Source: Tethya wilhelma
Taxonomy: Eukaryota > Porifera > Demospongiae > Tethyida > Tethyidae
Assembly: GCA_964030475.1 (NCBI GenBank)
Contig: CAXIPT010000003.1
Span: 7,206,453-7,270,452 of the forward strand
Direction of reading: 5' to 3'
Length of the DNA: 64,000 nt
Shown piece by piece: positions 21,401 to 33,160 of the stretch. The position numbers and the translations under genes are program-made. The notes beneath the pieces are model-generated. The model saw only the letters and a list, made by a program, of their open reading frames with translations, was not told the DNA's origin and searched no databases. Numbering within the stretch: position 1 is the stretch's first letter; each line of letters opens with the position of its first letter.

Positions 21401-24187
21401 GTTTCAGACTCCAGTTGGGTTGTCCTTTCATCCTGATGGTAGTTTGGCTCATGCTTGCGGTGAATCACTGGCACATAAGTGCAAGACTGCACAACATAGG
21501 TAATCCATTAAGTTTCACTAATAATTATTCACTTTCATTGAATCCATTATCTACAGTAATGTACAGTATGGATCCTCTCAGAAGTCATACCAACCTATGA
21601 CCTTCCGTAAGGCAGACCAAGATCCCTACTTGTACCAGCAATCATTTCTTCTGTTTTCAAGCTCTCTTAGAGAACATAACATAAAGGCTACTGTGAGTTA
21701 TTGTAAAAGTCTCTGTGATTGTGCAGTGTGTACATCTATACAATGTCATGTGTGTGCATCTTCCAGAAAATTTAACCATAATTTTCCATTTCTCTTGCAG
21801 ACAGAGAAAGATGACTTCATCAAGTGTGCCACCTCCTTCAAACTTCATGGTCAACCAGTGCATGAGCTCTGTGACCACAACTACAAGGTATCATGGACTC
21901 TGATATAGTTCAGTTAAAAGCATGCGCCCCCAACTGTGTATCTGACTGTGTGACTGTCCTTCCAGGTGGCTAATGAAGTTGGAAAGAGGGACATTGCCCA
22001 GACATGGTTGATTCTAAAGCTCCTCTACTGTGGCAGTGATCCTGAGTGTTCTCAGCTGGGACTCATTCAGACCAAGCTACCCCCAAGGCAAACAGCTGGA
22101 AGCAGACTCTCTTCAGTTGGTCAGGTAAGAAATGTAGCCTCATACCTAGGCTACCCTTCCTCAACAAATAGCTGACAGAGGTAGTGTCCCCTAAGCAGGG
22201 GGCTTGGTTAGGATGCTACAGGGGAGGATGTGTCTGGTGCGAAAGCAACATTTGTTTCCTTCTCTTCAGACCCCTCAGGTGACTACTGATAGCTCCAGTG
22301 ATGTGTTCAGCACTGGTCACAGGAGGGACTCTCTATCAGTGCCAACTACTGACACAAGAAATCTCGGCCAGAAGGGGACTTCAAGTATGTTCTCTCAGTC
22401 AACTAATGGCTCAGCTACTATCATGTTTGTATATGTTTGTACGTATTTGTGATGTCTGGTAAGAAAATTTTAAGCTGATTTCTATGTGTGTGTGTGTGTG
22501 TGTGCGTGTGTGTGTGTGTGTAGCTGAGAACATTGCTCGTGATGAGACAGAAGAAGAAGGTGAAGAGAACAACCCTCCTGATTTGGATGCAGGTAGCTAT
22601 TCTGTCACATCATCGACTAATTTAAAGTGCAGTAATACAATCGTGCTAATCTTGTTTCATCTAGCCCTTGATTTCTTTGAACTGGATGATGATGATGATT
22701 CTGAAGCACAAAATTTGATGACTCAACAAACCCGACAAGAGTGGAACGTAAGCTATCGCCTACCATAATGATAAGTTGTATTCTTCAACCAATAACAATG
22801 ATGATCATTTTGTATCCATAGCTTCCTGCTGAGCCAATCCAACTACGACATGACATTGTGTTGAGGTAAAAGAAGCACTCTCCTTCTATGGGTTGTAGCA
22901 TGAGAACACCATATATAGTTGATTTACGTGTGCTTGTTTTGTGTACACTACATTACAGGCCCCCTTCCCCTGATCATGAAGCCTCGTCAGCAGTCTCGAC
23001 AACTCACAGGTAGAGTCAGTATGAAGATGTCATAGAGTCAGTATGAAGATAAAATGAGTGAGCATTAATTCCTTCCTCTGTTCCTTGGTTCACATGTAGT
23101 GCTGTGGAGTCCTCCTCCTCTGTGAGACACCACCACTCCTCTGAGGTGCTCACCCACTCCAAGGCTGGTGTCATGATGGTATGTGAAGGCAATACCATGT
23201 GGTGCCCCCCACTCAAATACACCTGCCCTTCAATAAGAATGAATACATAATTGGCTTAAAATAGTACATAATTGGTTATAAATGATTTGATCTTTTGTCT
23301 ACTCAACAGACCAAGCCACAGTGGAACTTTTCTGAAGTGGTGAAGAAAATGTTACAGTTCTATGCTGATAAGGTACAGTGTGGCTCATGCAGTTGTCCAT
23401 ATGCAGTGAGTTGCTGTGACTACATACACTTACCTTTCCACAGGGAGATGTACAGATGAGTGTATCAGTCATTTTGGTGCTCGGTGATATGATCAATGGA
23501 CTGCTGGATATCAAGATAGTAGAGCAGTGGTTTTCATCTTACATTGGTGAATGTGCATGCCATGCACACTCCACTGCATGCAGCCATGCACATCAGTACA
23601 TTACTGAGTCTTGAGATGTGTTCATGATGAACTTTTTGTCATTCACTTCCCATTCTCTAGATCTTCTGATTCGTTACAGTCTCTGGACTGTTGCTGCTGA
23701 GATCATTAAACTGTGTCCACTGGAGGACATCAGAGACAAGAGCAAAGTGAATGAAATTTATTCTATTGTATCACTGTCAGCTAGGTGACCTGATTCATGT
23801 CTCCTTCATCCCTTAGGATACCACAACCTATAACATTGGTTGTGGAAGCTGCAATAAGTACATGGACCCCAGAGGTGGATACCAGTGTAAGAGATGTGAG
23901 AAGATCACTAGCATCTGTTCTGTGTGGTAAGTCTCTTGTATAGCAACACTATACAATAACCTGTGACTATATGGACAGCTGTGGACTGTCAGTATATACT
24001 GTAAATAGCTATTACTCTCCCTGTTGTTTCCCTCTGTCTTCCCAGCCATGGCACTGTGCGTGGTTTGTACGTGTGGTGTCAAGTGTGTGGACATGGAGGT
24101 CACTTGAAGCACGTGCAGGAGTGGCACAGGGAGAACTCCCAGTGCCCAGCTGGGTGTGGCCACGAGTGCTCACCAAACAATACATAA
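18411..24187 (+). CDS. WDR24: WDR24, GATOR2 complex subunit
   Basis: WDR24 is part of GATOR2, which relays amino-acid sufficiency to TORC1 at the lysosome (known). I trace 26 exons, from ATG 18411 (MSRKPKEIQP) to TAA at 24185-24187, giving about 810 residues (human 790). The N-terminal WD40 propeller is visible as ATAPTNGSVILWDI, VNKLSFHPREPNILISGSQD, CHSGPVYCCAWHPEQENW, SAGRDKMIKGFN and VQIWDTRRPYIPFGSF. HELCDHNYKVA and DIAQTWLILKLLYC mark the middle helical region. The C-terminal zinc RING-like end has CGSCNKYMDPRGGYQCKRC, SICSVCH, GLYVWCQVCGHGGHLKH and CPAGCGHECS. A TG microsatellite (22483-22521) precedes one acceptor. The gene ends 98 bases from the convergent EF-hand gene. Confidence 0.95.
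20013..20074 (+). repeat. Two 31-bp tandem copies in a WDR24 intron
   Basis: ATCTTACTTACCTGACCTCA plus CCTCCTCCTC-type sequence occurs twice back to back, without mismatch (20013-20043 and 20044-20074). The surrounding intron 19644-20319 is otherwise featureless. Confidence 0.9.
22483..22521 (+). repeat. (TG)n microsatellite in WDR24 intron
   Basis: About 39 bases of TG repeats directly before the acceptor of the exon at 22524. Confidence 0.9.
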
Positions 24188-24285
24188 CAAAAGCAATACA
24201 GGTATTCATGCAAACAATTTTCTCTTTCAGTTTTAAAGTTGTGATTGGTTTATATGAAAATTCATTGCATTTTGGTCACTGTTGT

Positions 24286-25639
24286 TTACTGAGTTTTCTT
24301 TACTAATGAAAGGAGTCTCTCCATAGACCATCCCTCCACTGTTTGTCTGTATGTGTGCACAATAGACCAGTAAAATAGTGTCATGTTGGCTGTGGGTGAG
24401 CACAATAACCATGGTTGTGTCCTCTCTGTGATAGTGTATGGTCTAAAAGGCATTATCTTGGTTTCATTCACTTACATGGAGTTCAGCTTTTCAGTAATAG
24501 AGTAGCATAGTGTAAACTCCCTGTATCCAAAGTAAGTGGGTTCACTTAACATTGTATACAACTGAGGGGGAATTAAAACAAGAAACAATGTCATACAATT
24601 TAATGTTTGAAGTAGTTGTTCCCCGATTCCATTTCAGAGTGTCATGTATCACAATGACCTTTACCTGTTTAAGTTTATCCAATGCTCCAGAACACTTGGA
24701 CACATGCTTGTGTACAGCAGAGAGAAACTCAGTAAAAGTTAAATGTCTGTATGGTGTGAAGATGACATGGGAAAATATTTATTATGGCATAGCTATGTAA
24801 GTTATATTATGCACCCACCCATCATCATTTTTGTCTAACTGCTTAAAACGTTTGTAGAGGTCTCTTTTCTTGTTCATTGAAACACAGTCTAGTACCTAGG
24901 TGGAAAAAAAAAAAGCTTGTTGTATTATTAGTGTGTAGGTTCTTTGGTAATAATCACGTTACCTCACTGATTGGACAAATATGTTGTGGAAACATTTTCG
25001 CACTAGTTGAAGTATTCTGGCTTTGCTTAGTATTTTCAACAACTTCACTGTACAATAATAATTGATAATAACTAACTTATGTGTGCATGTCCTTCTGTCA
25101 CACTCATACCTTGTGATAGTTGGTAGTTTGGCCACAGATGTGGCTGATAGTGGTCCATAAGATGATTCTGGCTTCTTGATACTATTCTGACTAATTGTTT
25201 CTGTTTGATTTGCCACTATGAGACTGCTGTTTATTGCTGGCAAAGGTACACTGCACTCTTTGGTAGATGATACTGCTACCAGTTTTGGTCTGGATTGACT
25301 CTCAAGGTCTTGAACTACTTGAACCAGCTGAGAAGTTAATAGTCTTTTCTTTGATTTTGAACAAGAAACAAAAATCATTGAGTTTTGAGGAGTAGCTCTA
25401 GCAGTTGAGGAGAAATCTGGTTCCTTGGTCCTGACAGTTGACACTACTGTGTCCACCCGAAGATCAGTGTTAGAGCGCCATGGCTTACTGTGATACCTGA
25501 AGAGTCTGTGACATCGACATCTGCTGTAGGCCAGGATGGAGTGAAGGGAGGAGCCATCTCTCACCACCATTCTCTTACACTTTGAGCAAAGAACAGGATC
25601 ACTTCTACTCACTGTCTCTTTGTGTTGAGGTGATGCCAT
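24286..25639 (-). CDS. EF-hand protein with N-terminal CxxC/CxCH motif, tandem copy A (306 aa)
   Basis: Six exons (25110-25639, 24963-25047, 24819-24895, 24665-24746, 24476-24561, 24286-24346) total 921 nt with consistent phases. The N-terminus is CSKCKRM followed by YSRCRCHRLFRY, a possible zinc-binding CxxC...CxCH arrangement. A Ser/Thr-rich middle includes LVQVVQDLESQS. The join of exons 3 and 4 creates a canonical EF-hand loop, DKNDDGHLTFTEF, with Asp, Asn, Asp, Gly and the terminal Glu in place. That exon boundary splits the Gly codon. The C-terminus reads GWSMERLLSLVKKTQ. Calcium binding is inferred from the loop. I do not recognise the family. Its neighbour at 26030-27459 is a paralogue with the same gene structure. 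Confidence 0.8.
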
Positions 25640-26029
25640 GATATATACTCAGCAGACATTCAGAGACCATACCAATAGTAAATCAACTGCATTTGGAGCT
25701 ATAATGTTTGTCACACATTATTTGTGTGCTCCCAAGTGTTAAATGCTCAGAGTACAGTTGTAGATGTGAGCTGATCTGCAGCTCCTCCCATATACAATCC
25801 ATATGTATGGTCTAAAGTAAAGGTCGTCAAAATCATAAACAAAACAACAAAACTAAACTTTTATAAAATAATTATTGTTCTCAGTTAATCACAACTTAAT
25901 AACTTTTTTTTTATGACATGATTGAATCACAAGTCTCATTAAATATAGACTGACAGTGACTGGACATGGTTGAAATAAATAGATGCATTGCGGTATTAAA
26001 TACTGTATAAAATATTGGACATTTATAGT
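25640..26029. other. Intergenic spacer between the EF-hand paralogues
   Basis: 390 bases, AT-rich, presumably holding the promoter of copy A and the polyadenylation region of copy B. No ORF, repeat or RNA gene is recognised. Confidence 0.5.
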
Positions 26030-27459
26030 CTAGTGAGTGTTCTTCACTAATGACAGGAGTCTCTCCATGGACCACCCCTCCACTGTTTGTCTACATGAAC
26101 ACACAGGTCTTACATGAATAATTCAGTTGTCACACAAAAATTGAACAAAATCATCTCCTATTAGTTTCCCAGGGATTAAGTTCTAATTCACATGATTATA
26201 CCAATCATACTTACATAGATTTCAGTTCTTCAGCAACGGAGTAGCATACTATAAACTCTTTATAGCCAAAGTAGGTTGATTCACTTAGCATAGTATACAA
26301 CTGGAAGAGGGAGAGAAGGTAACTAACATGAGAGAATGGATTTACATATTGACCTTGTCATGTATACCTCCTACCTGTTTGAGTTTATCCAATGCTCCAG
26401 AGCATGATGACACATATTCATGTACAGCAGAGAAAAATTCTGTCAAGGTCAAGTGTCTAGTAATCATATAATATTATTCATGAAAGTTATGTTTTTATTA
26501 TAGCAGTCAAAATATGGTATGGCTGACTTACCCATCATCATTTTTATCCAAAACCTTAAAGTGCTGCTTAAGTTCTCTCTTCTTGTTCATTGGAATACAC
26601 TTCAGTATCTATAGATGGTATATTTAGTGTGAGGTAACTGTTTGAAATTCTTTGTCAATAACCACATTTACCTCGCTGATTACACGACCTTGTCCATGTG
26701 GAGTCTTTCCAATTGTAGAAGTATGCTGGTGTTGCTTAGTATGTTTAACAGTTTGACTGTAAAATAAATAACGAAGACAAATTCAAACCTTAGCGTACAA
26801 CACAAGATCCTTAACAGTGACCAGTCAGAATGCACTAACCTTGTTCCCAGCCCCTTCCCCCCACATAAGGTATGCAGGGAGCCTGGGAACAAAGCTACGA
26901 TGCACAATCACCACATAATAGACAGCAATAACTAACTAGGAATTTTCCGATGTCATGCATAGCAATGGTAATACCTTGAAATAGTAGGCAGTTTGGCAAC
27001 AGATGTGGTGGACAAAGATGATTCACGTTTCTTAAAATGACTTTTACTAAGATCATGGCTTATCGCTGGCAAAGGTACACTGCACTCTTTGGTAGACACT
27101 GCTACTAGTTTCCGTTTGGATTGACTCTCAAGGTCTTGAACTACTTGGACCAACTGAGAACTTGATAGTCTGTTCTTTGAACAAGAAACTAAAATCATTG
27201 AGTTTTGAGGAGTAGCTTTAGCAGTTGAGATGAGAGGAGGCACTGATGATTCATTGGTCTGGACAGGCACCATGGCAGGAGGTGGTAGATCGATCTTAGA
27301 GTGTCTGCTATTACGATACCTCAGAAATCTGTGACATCGACACCTGCTGTAGGCCAAGATGGAGTGAATTGAAGAGCCACCTTTTGCCGTCATTCGCTTG
27401 CACTTTGAGCACAAAGCAGGCTCACTGGCACCCACTACCTCTTGGTGTGCTGAGGCCAT
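26030..27459 (-). CDS. EF-hand protein with N-terminal CxxC/CxCH motif, tandem copy B (291 aa)
   Basis: Six exons (26975-27459, 26672-26756, 26532-26608, 26375-26456, 26215-26300, 26030-26090) total 876 nt. Exons 2-6 are exactly 85, 77, 82, 86 and 61 nt, as in copy A. The start MASAHQEVV was chosen because copy A starts MASPQHKET at the equivalent place; an upstream in-frame ATG exists (MLDVPFFS). CSKCKRMTAK and YSRCRCHRFLRY are conserved. The EF-hand loop is DKNDDGHLTLTEF. The C-terminus is GWSMERLLSLVKNTH. Exon 1 is the fast-evolving part, with the middle differing by indels. The 5' end faces PSMD13 with a 250-base shared upstream region. Function unknown; calcium binding is inferred. Confidence 0.8.
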
Positions 27460-27709
27460 GACACTGAAGAACGGAACATCAAGCATGACACCTCATCATA
27501 ATATTATGATCATAGAGATATTGAAGAGTTGCATACCTAGATCAGGCTCCCTTGCTTCTATCAATGCCCCCCTCGCCTCACCAACACTAGTCGCCCTCGA
27601 CTTCAGCCCTTCACCTTTGCACACCTTTGAGCCACGCCCACGTAAATTTGCATAAAAAAATCACGTGAGACACTTTACACAGTGCACATGTTGGTCAAAA
27701 CCTCAGGAG
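27460..27709. promoter_or_regulatory. Divergent promoter region, EF-hand gene B / PSMD13
   Basis: 250 bases between divergent start codons. An octamer-like ATTTGCAT is at 27646-27653 and an E-box-containing TCACGTGA at 27661-27668, 40-60 bases before the PSMD13 ATG. These are pattern matches only. Confidence 0.45.
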
Positions 27710-30700
27710 ATGGCAAGAGATGTCCAGTCGTACTTGTCTGCGAAGAAAAACGAAGCTAGTGATGTGAATGTTGCTCAACAATGGGCTGAGTTGGAAGAAC
27801 TACATTCTAATAGGTATGCTAGGGCTAGGTGTAAGGATACAACGAAAGAACCCCCAAATTATTAATGTACGTTTACATGTACATGAAATATTCCCTCTGT
27901 AGTGTAGTGTACGTAGTGTAGTGTAGGCCATCCGTAGTTATAGCTTATCCAATCATGTTAAGGGTACATTGGCCTGTGTTCTATGACACTTTGAGGGGTA
28001 CAGAAACAGGGGTACAGTGTTTGAAGCCACCAGATGCTTGCTCAGTCTGGTTCAGTTGGTAAAGATCATCAGATCAGATCAAAGCTTTGTCGAAAGTTTC
28101 TGATGATTGACTAAATTCCCCTTGCTGTTTATAGCATTCTTTCTCAGTGTTTAGATTCTCATATATTAAATTATGCACCATGAAAAAATTTTCCTTTCAA
28201 CTACTAGTACGTACATCTCTTAGTGTGTGTAAAGTACAGTCCTGTCCATTCCACCCACTCACTGCCTTTGTTTTCCCTCATGTTCTGTTAGGTTGTGGCA
28301 TCAACTAACATTGAAAGTATCAGTGTTTGTGAATCACAGTATATTTCAACATGGTGGTCTTCTGGAGGTAAGTGTGGACTGATTCAGAGCCTGGCTGATT
28401 AAAAAAATTGTGGAAAGAGTAGTAATTACTGAAATATTGTATGGTCATGCATGTTGTACCTAGGAAGGAGGGCTCTGCTATACTGTACTAGTGTGGTCTC
28501 CATATGTACAGCATTGTCTAACATAGCTCTTGCTGTCTAGGTAGGTATGCAATGAGATATGGGACAGCTGCCACACTGCATGTTCATTCACTGTTCAACA
28601 AAAATTCACGTGCATCGTTGAATGTGGGACATGTCATATAAGTCATAATTCAGTATGTGTATGTATAATTATGCCAGACTTCTTTCTATGTACAGTTTGT
28701 TACAAACCCCACTGTTTCTCTTCTTTTCAGTTTTATCACAACTTTATAGCAGATTTTGAGCTAAAGTAAGTCTATTTTAATAAGCATTCATACCATTTAT
28801 ACACTACATGTTCTCTGATATAGGATCAACCCCCTCTCTCTAGTCGAGATTGTCTTGGTTGTCATTAAGGAGATAACGGGTATTAGAACACATACCCCAC
28901 TTAGTTTGAAATTTCTATCTAATAATTATTTTCAACATAGATCCAGCTGAGTCAATTGCTTTCCTCAGTAAAATCAAAGAAAAGGTCAAAGGCTCCAAAG
29001 AAGCCCAAGTACTGTGTATGACAGCAATAGGACAGATCCACCTACAGGGAAAAGACCTTGATGATGTCAAGGTACTGCATCAAGCTTGAATTCACTTATT
29101 TGTGATGATTGTTGAACTCGTATGTGTGTGTGTAGACAATTATCGAAGAGGGTGGTGAGATTCTTGATGATATAGGAGGTGTGTCACCAGTCCATTCACA
29201 ATACTACGAACTGTGTAGTCAGTACCACAAGGTGAGTTGGGTCTTTGATGTTACGACAGGTAGCACTGCATGTCCGTTTGAGTTGTCCTACATGTGACTA
29301 TAATCTCCAACCATTGAAAGCACAGTTGAGCTCTACTATATAAAATCCATTTTGTGTGTTACTTGTCATTCCTTCTTTCCCACAATTGTCTCTCTCTGTC
29401 CTAGCTACGTGCTGATCATGCCTCATATTACCGAGATGCTCTCCACTATCTTGGCTGCACTGAAATAGAGAGTATTCCTCGTAAGATGAAATATTTGTGA
29501 CCTGTGTGTTAGGTTATCAAGGTGGTCCTTCATCACAATGTCTGCCTGTACTTCTTCTGTGTTGTCAATGTAGTCAATGAGCAAGTGGAGAGAGCGTTCA
29601 GTCTTGGTCTGGCAGCATTACTGGGCAAAGATGTTTACAACTTTGGCGAGCTGGTAAACCTTGTGTACTTGTTCATAGAGATTAAGTCTCTGTTTTGCAT
29701 GTGTAGGTTATAGTTATCACACATCTTTCCCTGTGTATGGAATATAATGCACGAGGGCAAAGCCTGAGAGCTTTAATAGTAACCACATGAGGGCATTATT
29801 CCATACACATGGAAAGACGTGTAATAACTGTTTTGTAGCCCACAGAAAGCAAGTAGGCTAGCTAGTCACTTACAGGCTAGTAAAGTTTGCTGCTATCGTT
29901 TACAAACCTGTTTGAAAGTGAGAACCCTTGATTACCAGAAGAGCACTGAATTGAAGCATGGCTTGTTGAAATTTGACTAGTCTAGGGTAGTAGCAACTAT
30001 AAATGTGTAGCTATACATGGAGTCTCTTGACAGGCTAGCAAGACTAGCTGGAGCCTTCTCTGTTAAAAAAAAAAGTAGTGAGAAATTTTTTGAAAGTCCA
30101 CCACTGAACAAACAAAATGGCAGCGGAATTTTTCAAAATTTGTCTCTGTCATCGCCGAGTCTTCTCAATTGAAGCTTGACTCCAGTGTGGTGAGTATTCT
30201 TGTATCTACAACTGTAGCAGTTTGGTAGCTAGTAAGTAATATAGCTAGAGAATATAAACAAGCACTCGTAAGTGAGCACAGTGCACAAAACCACAGTGCA
30301 ATATCAGTGATATACGCACTGACCACAGTGCAATATCACATATATGTGCACTGTCAGCACTTTGATCTATTTCACAAGTGGGCTACAAGTTTAGTTATTT
30401 ACTTCATGTAAGTTTAAAACTTTTCTCCTTCCCATCTTGTGTTGTAGTTGGCCCATCCTATTCTTGTAAGTCTGCAAGGAACAGATAAGCAATGGCTAGT
30501 AAGACTGCTGTATGCTTTCAATGCTGGTGAGTCCATAATACTGTATCCATGCTTTAGTACATATTCTCTCTCATTTATGATCATTTTTTGTTTTTTAGGT
30601 AATCTTGAGGCATTTGAAGGCATGCATACAATATGGGAGCAGCAGGTGTGTACTTGTTGATGTTGCTTGTAGTGTGTACTTTGTGAATCATGTGACATCA

Positions 30701-32354
30701 TTGTGCTTTTCAATACAGCCTGATTTACTAGCTAGTCAAGAGGAACTCTATAACAAAATACGACTGTTGGCATTAATGGAAGTAAGTTTGTACCTGCGTC
30801 TCGTAAAGCTCCACATTTCCCATTTCACAAAGTATCTAAAATCCTGTCGATGCCCTTCACTTATGATCTCTAAATATGCCTTTACAGTCTAATCACATTG
30901 TTCACAGAAATTTTGTAGAGTGGTTATTTTACTTCTCCATTGACTATTCTTTCTGCAGCTGGTGTTCAAGAAGCATGCCCATGACAGGACAATAAGTTTC
31001 TCTGATGTCAGTAAGGTCACACATGTCCCTGTCAATCAGGTGAGTATGGATATCAGTTAATATTGCGGTAAGCATTATCTTGAATATCTATGATTACTTT
31101 GTATAGGTAGAGCTACTTGTGATGAAGGCCCTTTCATTAGGATTAGTCAAAGGTTTGTAGGTTTTATCTCAATGATTGTTGGTATGGTTATTACTGTCAT
31201 TGCTTCTCCTCAGGGAGTATTGATGAGGTCAGTCAGGAGATCAACATGACATGGGTACAGCCGCGAGTCCTAGATATACCTCAGGTAGGTCAATCTCAAC
31301 AAGTAGTGTTGTACATGTCTTGTCAGGTGTTATTAAGCCTCGGCACGTGCGTAGCACGTGCAGAGGGTTACGGTAGTCGTTTTGTGTGTGCGTCTGTCTG
31401 TTACGGGATAATCTGAAGAACGGCAACTCTACATGAGAAATGGAAGGTACTTACGTTCATGAATCGAAGTTATCTTGAAATATTATATTTAGCATCTTGC
31501 AAAACGGTGTAGCTTCTGAGATCTGAGGCTTTTGTGCTTCTCTGAGTGCTTAGCTTCGAAACCACACCTATTGATTACGCCCCCTGCGGTGTGCGTTATC
31601 TAGAAATACAGTGGAGTTGTGCCGCTTGACACTGCTCTGGCTTGTGCTTGGCTCAGGTGCTGGAACAGGTAACTCAACTGCTTGCAAGACTAGAGTTTTG
31701 TAAATTAAATTTAGTGAGGGTATTAAAACACAACACTTTGTAGAACTATACATGATAGTGGCTTATTCACTGGAAGTCTGTCCCGGCAATCACGGTGTTC
31801 ATGGGTGTCAGTGACTGAGTCAGTCTGTAGTCTCACTACTAGCTCAGTGCAACATGATTTGAGTCCTAACTGAATCATCATAGATCTATAGAATCATAAG
31901 CATTGGTCTTGTAGTGTTAAACTATAATATAAATGTGAAATGAGTATCCGCTGTGTTTATCAGTCAAGTTCACTACTTGAATGGCTTCCAGAGGCCTGGT
32001 TATCATATGCCACTGCTACATCATGTCGTTATGAGTAGACAGACAAGTCACCGGATGTATTGGTAGTCTCACAGGCCAGACTTCGGGCACACAAGAGCAA
32101 TTAATTGCTAATGGCACTCTTGTGCACAACTTGATGTCATTCTTATAATTGTTTAGTTACACATTCTGGTGATATGTGCCGAGGCTTATGCACCATCGGT
32201 GCCTTCATTGTATGATGGTATCACATGCCATTGTGTATGTTTGTGTCATCAGGTTGATGTCTTGAAGTCCAGAATGGAAGATTGGTGTACCCACATTAAA
32301 GGCACCACTAATTTGGTCAAAGATCAGGCTCCAGATGTAGTAGTCACTCATTGA
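27710..32354 (+). CDS. PSMD13: 26S proteasome non-ATPase subunit 13 (Rpn9)
   Basis: A structural subunit of the 19S regulatory lid of the proteasome, with a PCI domain (known). Fifteen exons total 1143 nt, 380 residues (human 376), in consistent phase. They are 27710-27813, 28292-28367, 28731-28765, 28824-28879, 28941-29071, 29136-29231, 29405-29480, 29574-29653, 30448-30526, 30599-30645, 30719-30781, 30959-31039, 31107-31152, 31214-31284 and 32253-32354. Diagnostic text includes INPLSLVEIVLVVIKEITDP, NEQVERAFSLGLAALLGKD, LLYAFNAGNLEAFEGM, and in the PCI winged helix VELLVMKALSLGLVKGSIDE with MTWVQPRVLDIPQV. The stop is TGA at 32352-32354. Two large introns hold inverted-repeat insertions. 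Confidence 0.96.
29713..29828. repeat. Foldback sequence in PSMD13 intron 8
   Basis: GTTATCACACATCTTTCCCT at 29713 is mirrored by its imperfect reverse complement ending at 29828, giving arms of about 36 bases around a 42-base spacer. Confidence 0.75.
29833..30389. mobile_element. Possible non-autonomous element with 11-bp inverted ends
   Basis: TTGTAGCCCAC (29833-29843) is matched exactly in reverse complement at 30379-30389 (GTGGGCTACAA). Inside, ACCACAGTGCAATATCA occurs twice near 30290 and 30321. No ORF is present. The short ends make the call tentative. Confidence 0.4.
31335..32187. mobile_element. ~850-bp element with AAGCCTCGGCAC inverted ends in PSMD13 intron 14
   Basis: AAGCCTCGGCAC (31335-31346) is matched exactly by GTGCCGAGGCTT (32176-32187). 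The left end is followed by a second palindrome, GCACGTGCGTAGCACGTGC. The interior is non-coding. It fills almost all of the last intron. Confidence 0.6.
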
Positions 32355-32588
32355 ACTAAAACAGTGCTCATCACTCCTGTGTATTAATTCATTGTGATGC
32401 AAGTTTAAATTCACACAATAGTATACAGTATTGCAAAAGTCAATATGCAAAATTGATTTTGTTGGCTTGAGGAATATTGTCAAGGTTTTTCTGAAAATGC
32501 ATGTTATTATAGTGAAATTCCTAGAATAGAATGCCTAGTGAAATTCTTACAAGAACATCAGTAGCACCAGATCACTAACTCTGATAAC

Positions 32589-32695
<107 letters not shown>

Positions 32696-32750
32696 TTAGC
32701 TATAAAAGTCATTTACAAGTTAGCCTCATGCCTAGGCTCCTCTTCAGTAG

Positions 32751-32796
32751 TACCAAGGGCTTATAAACTCCAACTTTAGTTTATAAGCCCTTGGTA
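32751..32796. repeat. Perfect 19-bp hairpin
   Basis: TACCAAGGGCTTATAAACT (32751-32769), an 8-base loop, then its exact reverse complement (32778-32796). It could form a strong stem in RNA or DNA. No run of T follows it. Confidence 0.85.
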
Positions 32797-32876
32797 GTAC
32801 CAATTACTGGGTTGGCAAAAATTAAAGTCATAGATTTCTAGTCACAATATTATTATAGTAAATTAATTTTATCGCT

Positions 32877-33036
32877 GTGGCTAGAGTACCGGTCACCGTA
32901 AACTAAGCTAAATATATTGCAGTCAATGGTGCCGGTACTTTAATGCAGCACCGGCAAAATCCGGACACTGTATATTACGTAATTCTGCAATACAAAAGCA
33001 ATAGGAAAGTATACGGACTACCGGTACTCTAGCCAC
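32877..33036. mobile_element. 160-bp MITE with 17-bp inverted ends
   Basis: GTGGCTAGAGTACCGGT (32877-32893) is exactly mirrored at 33020-33036. The interior repeats ACCGG/CCGGT motifs. It lies 124 bases before the ROCO gene ATG, so it may contribute to that promoter. Confidence 0.8.
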
Positions 33037-33160
33037 GTCCTAATTTTATTGCGCCAGGAAGCATTACCGAAAGGGGTGGGGCTGCAAGCTTGCAGAGCCT
33101 GAAATAAATTTGTCTGCTCTAGTCCATGGGCGGGGTCACTGTGAGTTTGCAAGCAAAAAT

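Noticed and set aside
28041..28110. tRNA-like text (CTGGTTCAGTTGGTAAAG) and a TGATGAT C-box-like word in a PSMD13 intron
   Set aside because: No B box, cloverleaf, D box or terminal stem found; too weak to call tRNA or snoRNA.
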